From Enoplosus armatus (lineage: Eukaryota; Chordata; Actinopteri; Centrarchiformes; Enoplosidae), in assembly GCF_043641665.1 (NCBI RefSeq), contig NC_092189.1, positions 12,090,833 to 12,154,832 of the forward strand: a stretch of 64,000 bases of DNA, read 5' to 3'. The notes under the pieces were generated by a model. The model did not search any database and had not been told where the DNA came from. It saw only the letters and a program-made list of their open reading frames with translations. Shown here in pieces: positions 1 to 64,000 of the stretch. The position numbers and the translations under genes are program-made. How positions within the stretch are numbered: position 1 is the first letter of the stretch; the number at the start of each line of letters is the position of its first letter.

Positions 1-57576
<57,576 letters not shown>

Positions 57577-60500
57577 CTGTAAAGGATGAATGGATGAAAG
57601 GGAGAAAAATGGCACAGAAGGATAAGAAAAATCAAAACAGACAGCAGGGAAAGGCGGTGACAAGAAGGGAGGCAGATGGAGGGAGGAAAAAAGAGAAAGA
57701 ATCAATTAGACAGAAATCATTTATGACAGGAAACGGATCCAGGAAACTATCTACAGAGTTCAGCAGGACAGAGGGAAACCCTATAAATAAATCACTGTTA
57801 TAACTCAATCTAGTCATTCATACACATTGAGAACTAATACATTTAAATTAGGATCTAAGTTGAGGTAATCAAGACGTCTGAAAGATAATAATTACATGTG
57901 AAAACCTATGAGTAACAGATCAGCAGTTAACACTAAACAGCCAAAAGGCAGAGGGACATCAATACATTTATAAAGAGGGGAAAGTGGCACCAATATATCT
58001 GAAATACACTTGCATGTCTTGGCCACTAGGTGTCAGGCTATGCCCATAAATATGTAAATAGGAAACCCATTGTCAGTACCACTTTCAAACTGGACAAACA
58101 CATGCCCTGACAAGGTCCATGCAGAGCATATCAAACATCAAAATGTCTCTATTTAGAATAACAACAAACATTTGTATCACAAAGGAGGAGGGAAAAACCT
58201 GAAGTGAAAAATACTCAAGAATTTGTTGATTGTTTGCCTAGTATTCAAATGTAAAGGCAAGCTGTTTTCCATGTATTTTGACCGAGGAAAGCAAAAGTCA
58301 CAAGGCACCTCAAAGTGTCAACAACCTACAAGACATAAGAAGGATCAGTCTGGACATAACACCCAACCCCTTCCCCTGTTCTGACATCAAATAACATGTA
58401 ACCTTGGGGGTTGGTCTAATCTGCAGGGGTCTCAGGGTCAAAGGGTCACAAGATCACACACAGAACAGGGTCTTCTTTAAGTCTCCTCATTTAAAAAACA
58501 ACACAAACAGACTAAATTCAGTGCTATTGACAGATGTGTCTCTTAACTTAAGCCGTGGTGGAGAGGTACACTAGCTTTTCTATGTTTGGCCCAGCTTGGA
58601 GACAACATCTAGCCTACACTTGATAATTCACATGTCTCAGGGTATTCAGCATTCTATACTTCAAAAGTATTAATAAATGTAATAATTTTAGAAATTGAGG
58701 TATAGGGTAAAGCAGGAAAAGCATGCCCATAAACCAATATTTGCACACACTAATACTTTACACAAACATTACTACTTTTCATAATGTAAGTGAAAACATA
58801 AAAAAGTAAAAATAGGTTGCTCCTTGCTGCTTCTTCATGTATTAGCTAAACCTGGGAAAAGTGAGCACTTTTTGGAGGCCTGTTTTTTAGACATAATGAC
58901 AAGCGCGAGAATGATCTTTTCTGAAAGAATTGTGCTCTTCCTTTAAATTCATATTACAGGTAAAAGCTATGGGCCGAGATTGCAAAAAACAGCTTTTTAA
59001 CAGTGTTAAGACAGCATCTACTCAGCAATATATCTGACCACAGTACATTTCCCATTCTGTTATTTGTTATTCTGATGAAAGATTCCCTTATTTTTGGCTT
59101 TTTTTTCCCCCCTTTGATCTCCACATCTAAATCAAAATAGGTCTAGCCAAAATGCAAAATAACAGTGGGACAAATAAAATTCTGTTGCAATACATTGTGA
59201 TATGTTTGCTTTGTCTCTTATGTCTTGCCTACAAGGTGACAGGCTACACCCAATAATGTCCCCCTAAAAAACTCACTGTTAGCAGAGACACTTACAACTG
59301 TCGTAACAAATTTTTACACATGCGCTACAAAGTTCTAAAGAACATAAAAAGTATTTTATTAGTATAACTGAACTCACATTAGAATAATAAAGGAGCATGT
59401 GTGTGTATGTGCTGAAGGCCGCTGACAGCCTTCACAACCAAATAAATCAGATCAAATGAAGTTCAGAAATTAAATGAATAGAGGCTGCAGTAAGATCCGC
59501 TGCTGACAAAGCAACAGTTCCAATTATGTTGCATTTCGTTTCATTTCAATTAATGACCAGGCCTGCTGCTTTCATATGGCATTGAATTAGGGGTACATAC
59601 TGCAAATTTGGTTTGCTGTTTTCATTGCTATAACCCAGATTTAAGCCAAAACCCACTACAGCTGTCTCCAAATGTACAATGCAAAGTGTTGGCTTTGCAA
59701 AACTATAGCCTCACTGACCAAACACTTGTTGAAAAAGGTATGAAGTCTGAAGTTTTTGAAACATGTACTGTAGATTGTAGTGTAATTACTAAAACTTCCT
59801 GTGCCCTTGTCATGGGACGTCAGAACACCTACAATAAGTTGGGCTGTCCCTTTACTAAAACTGCCACAGCTGGACAAGTTAATTGGACATTTTCTGTAGC
59901 AGGAGAATAAGAGGTAGAGAGGAGGTCAAAAGAAAGAGAGAGAGAGAGAGAGAGAAAGAAAGCTCTCTGATTATGGGGAGAGCAGTCAAGAGAAGGATGT
60001 TTCCGCTTACACAGCTGCCATTAAGTAACAGACCCTCAACCATGCACACAGACACACACAGGGGCAGAAAAACAGACATATAAATGTTGTGGTGCTATTC
60101 AGCCCACAGACCGGAAACATACAGCTGACAGTAGGCACAGTGGATTCTGGGTAATCACACGGGAAGCTGAATATGAATATGTCAGGGAGAAAGCGATAGA
60201 GACAGATGGGGGAGGAAGAGACAAAAAACATTCTTGAATTGAACAAACTGTAACTGTAAAGTTCCGCTTTTCAGCTCACAAGTGCAGTTGAGAATATATG
60301 CAGCCAGGATTGTCTTTGAGGGGGTCAAATGGGCCTATAAGTACTGTTTCTCTGTCTGAGGGGAACCATAAAAGCAACAATGAACCGCTTGAGAACCACT
60401 TTCAGAACTGCTGTGAGTACCACGGCCGCCATTAAATGCATGAGCCAATGTCAGCTATGATCCAAGTAGTAAGTGGTTATTCATGCGCCTGGGCAATATA

Positions 60501-61146
60501 GCTTAAATGAATACCACAACATTAATAAAAATATCAGTACATCATAATATACAGTATAATATGGCAATAAGTGCAAAATTGTGCATGAAATAATCTAATT
60601 GTTGTTCAGTGCAATGACCTGTTCTCCACTCCACAAGCATTACATCAGACAAAACAAAAGCTTCATTGACTTAGCTTTGAATTACAATCTGTTTGGAATC
60701 ATTACACTGAATGACAGTTTTGTATATATATATGATCATATATTAATCAATTGAATGTCCATTCACAACAATGCTGAGTTATTCCCCTGCCTTAGTTATC
60801 CGTGCTACAGTCATAAGAATAATACCAACATGAAAATCGTGATGAATGTGTGCGTTAGCTGCACTGATCCTGAACATAACATTATATCACATTAAAATAT
60901 CCACTCAGTCCGTGGTGGGAAAGGCTATGCTTCTACAAACTGATATTATTAAAAGTGACAAAAAGAACTGAGTAGCCTGCAGCAGCATACCAAGATACTA
61001 GTGAATGATAAGGAGAAAACAGGCCATACAAGTAGAACAAAAGTACATATCACTAATGTTTGGCATAGAATATACACACCACCATTTTTGTCACAGTGGA
61101 CCGTTGGGTCACTGTTTTTTCAATGTTGTGCCATATTTAATCTGCT

Positions 61147-61475
61147 AAAATGAATAGTTGTTTAATCAAATAGTGGATCGACAAAAAAATGTATCACAAC
61201 TACTTTGATGACGGACAAATCATTTATCAAGCAAAACTGCCAACCATGCGCTAGTTCCAGCTTCTCAAAGTTGACGACTGGCTGCTTTTGACTGTTTAAT
61301 GTAATCGTAAACTGAATACCTTTGGATTTTGGACTATAATTCAAAAGACATCTCCTTGGTGTCTGGGATATTGTGATGAGCTATTTTTCACAATTCATTC
61401 AATTCATTTTATAGACCAAATGATTGGATACATTTTTTATTAAAAAATAAGTAAGTCACAGATTAATCAAAAATG
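61147..61475. repeat. Dispersed teleost repeat, copy 2
   Basis: Contains GCTAGTTCCAGCTTCTCAAA, GTAAACTGAATACCTTTGGA, TTTTGGACTATAATTC and ATTTTATAGACCAAATGATT, in the order expected for a well-known short teleost repeat (consensus ends like CGATTAATCGATTA). It is more complete than the copy at 5615-5885. No coding capacity is visible. Confidence 0.65.
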
Positions 61476-61599
61476 AGACCTCCCTCCACTTGGGCTCAAA
61501 AGGTTTTTCTCTAATTTTAACCAAATACAAAACCCACAAAACTCCTCAATTATAATGCAGAGGGCTCCCCGAGCACAGGCTGCCAGCTGAATGAGCCAA

Positions 61600-61635
61600 T
61601 TCATCTAATCAGCCACAATGAGCTGATTAGATGAA
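61600..61635. repeat. Perfect 14-bp hairpin with 8-nt loop
   Basis: TTCATCTAATCAGC (61600-61613) and GCTGATTAGATGAA (61622-61635) are exact reverse complements around CACAATGA. The hairpin is just outside the dispersed repeat and not part of its recognised core. Confidence 0.9.
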
Positions 61636-64000
61636 GTGGTGCATGTGACACGCTCCTTACAGTTTGGGTGAACATCAAGCCACCAACACCTCACTAAGGT
61701 AAGCAACCTCTACATAGTGCCCACAGGAGGGTTGGCACAACAGCAGGCTTGTAACAGTGGCTAGTTAGGCCAAATGGATCTGTTACAGTATCCAGAAAAG
61801 GGGTTTCATTCACCACCACAAGGGACTGGGAACATTTTTGTTTTGTTTTGTTTTTAATTCAATGTTAAGTTATTACTTTTCATGACAGGCATGTTCAACT
61901 GTACCGTATTGCCCATAGGCTTGCACAATAATACTAGGGTCTCCCCCAGGAAATTGGCAATCGGAGGCCTAAACAATTACCCAATTTGACTGTGGTAAAG
62001 CCCAACAAAAAGCTGCAGTAAAGTAGTACTTTTCCCAAAATTCATATCATCATAATTAATGCAATATTGTTTTTTTAATTAGGGCTGGGTTGAAAAAAGT
62101 GAACCCACAAATTGTGTAGGAGTTTGGAGACAGGTGTAAACAAAAATTTAAAAATGGCACAGTTGCAAGTGTTTAAGTAGGAGGCCCTGAGAGTGGTGAG
62201 GGAGATTATGTAAATCATAGCAAGAATGAAAATTAAGTAAATGCCTGGCAGAAAGCATAGTGGCCACTTTTACAGGCAAATAAGTGAAGCATGAAAGTGT
62301 CAGACAATGATTCAAAATTGATGCACACTAGGTTAATGGTTGGGCTGCACAACAGCAGCAAAAATATTTTTTTTTTTAGATAACATAATGTTTCATGTTA
62401 TCTAATAATGCAAGGCAAGTTTGTTTTTGTTCTAAATATATCCAGCAGGCGACAGCTTTCTATTAATCATATCTGCCTATACACTAATGACATGAACAAA
62501 CAAAAATGTCAGCACAGATCGAACTGAGACCAATTAAAGTGTGTGAGTATTAGTAGAGTTGGGAGCTTCACATTTTCTTATCAAACTAGGATTATAGCCA
62601 CTGGATGGTACACTCTCTTAGAAGTAGTCAAGAACTGGGAGAAGGCCTTTGCAATCAACTGTGTCCATTCAAATGAATGGACTGGGGGGTCTTAAAGTCA
62701 AACTTAAGCTGGATTTACATATATTTTTGTTTTGTCAGCATGACTCACTTATCAGTGATCACCAGGCAAGAATGAGTGTCAAGCCCTGCCAATTAGAGTA
62801 CAGCATTATGATGGTTTTGATTCTGTCTCAGTCTTGCATTTTCACTTGGTCTTAATTCTGTCTTACGATGTATCTTCACACAAACTTCCCTTGTCCAGTA
62901 CTAAAAAGGAAATCATGAGTTCCAGCGGGAGACTGGCTGGAGACCTTTGTTTTCAAGGTAAAATGACAAAAAATATCTTTAAAAAAGAAACCTGAAGAAG
63001 CTGATTGCAATATGACAGAAATGCAATAGATAAAGAACTGCATTAACAAGATAATTGCCAATCTATACATACTTTACACACTTTTATACATAGGCTCTAA
63101 TCAAACTTAAAACATTTTGTCTCTGCCTATCAAACGTATAAAGCATGAAATAATATCACAGAAATCCCTTTGGTCTTACGACTTCACGGAGTACTTATAG
63201 AAATAAAGAGAAAACAAATGACCTGTCTGTTAAGATGGATGTGAGGTTATTGCACTCATTTCTGTTTGTGTTCTGTTATTTGTCGTGGGTAACGTGGTAT
63301 TGGGGTCGCAACATTTCTGAATATTAATGCTGTGTGAATAGGTCTGGGAGACAAGAGTTGGGTGGGGGAGAGGAGCATAGGTGAGGGAGAGGGGTACGAT
63401 GGTGACGTGAATGTGTGGTGAGGACAGGGGAGGTGCTGAGCGTATGGAGTGTGGCAGTGAGGGGAAAACAGGGTGGAGATGGAGGGTAATGGAAGTGTGG
63501 GAGAAGGCATATTATTCCTTCTGTATGCTTTGAAGAAAGAAGGGTGTAATAAATACATTGTATATCTGAAAACCTCTGACCACTGAGCATTAAGTTGAAA
63601 AAAAAAGATGGCGGTGGAGATACAGTGCAGTGTGTGCATTGTATGTGAGTGTCATCTTGTTAACAACATTGAGTTCATATTGTTTATAATGTTGCCATGG
63701 CTTCGTACTGAGTTTACTGTATGATATCGTACAGGGGGAAGCAAGGCAGGCACGCCCTGACACAGCTGAAAAGTTTCGTATGCATGCGGCCTAAGCAGGA
63801 AATTACCAACAACTCTGACGTATTGCTCACACACACAAAGCTGGTTAACAGGAAAAAAACCTTTCCTCCCACTTTTAAGAGCTTACTTTGCCTCAAGCTG
63901 AAAATCCTTGAAAAGCAAGACATCCTGAAAAAAACAAGATGACCATTTTTGATCCATCACAAATGCTCATTTGAACACTATACTAAAAAAAAGGGCATAA

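Larger units (their letters stand above)
57577..64000 (-). other. diaph1: Intron or upstream sequence 5' of E1 (open at window edge)
   Basis: This 6.4 kb stretch should be the intron that joins E1 to the start-codon exon. I found no minus-strand ATG exon resembling the Gly/Lys-rich DIAPH1 N-terminus and no CpG-rich promoter-like segment. It holds an A/G-rich stretch (57590-57700), an AG run (59935-59955), the repeat copy at 61147-61475 and a hairpin at 61600-61635. Confidence 0.6.

Noticed and set aside
59608..59910. 100-codon plus-strand open frame
   Set aside because: It has no recognisable protein family, sits in AT-rich sequence, and is of a length expected by chance in 64 kb.

Overview
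This is vertebrate, almost certainly ray-finned fish, nuclear DNA. The evidence is one multi-exon gene with spliceosomal introns, very dense (CA)n/(GT)n microsatellites, and several interspersed-repeat fragments of types common in teleost genomes. No prokaryotic gene organisation, CRISPR array or RNA gene was recognised.

The only gene I can support is a diaphanous-related formin on the minus strand, best matched to DIAPH1 (mDia1). I resolved 24 coding exons, E1 (57550-57576) to E24 (1563-1695). They total 3259 nt, about 1086 codons, and the reading phase matches at every junction. In order they encode the N-terminal basic segment, the GTPase-binding and FH3/DID armadillo region, the dimerisation and coiled-coil region, a proline-rich FH1 domain, the FH2 actin-nucleating domain, and the basic helix after FH2. 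The initiator-methionine exon (beyond 57576) and the terminal exon or exons with the DAD autoinhibitory motif (below 1563) were not found, so the gene is open at both ends.

Layout: 1-1562 intron; 1563-4872 the eight 3'-most exons (E17-E24, most of FH2); 4873-39621 one 34.7 kb intron packed with microsatellites, homopolymer tracts and transposon remnants; 39622-41818 E16 and the FH1 exon E15; 43796-57576 coiled-coil and N-terminal exons E14-E1; 57577-64000 intron or upstream sequence without a recognisable exon.

The most interesting signal is splicing. Two introns carry minor-spliceosome (U12) signals instead of GT-AG: a 137-nt AT-AC intron inside FH2 (2373-2509), and a 1307-nt intron in the N-terminal half (51041-52347) with an ATATCCTT donor whose 3' end reads AA (or AG nine bases further on) instead of AC. 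Other items are a perfect 21-bp hairpin at 6720-6764, a long foldback element at 47229-47692, a probable MITE at 36919-37318, and two copies of one dispersed repeat. I found no convincing new gene system.
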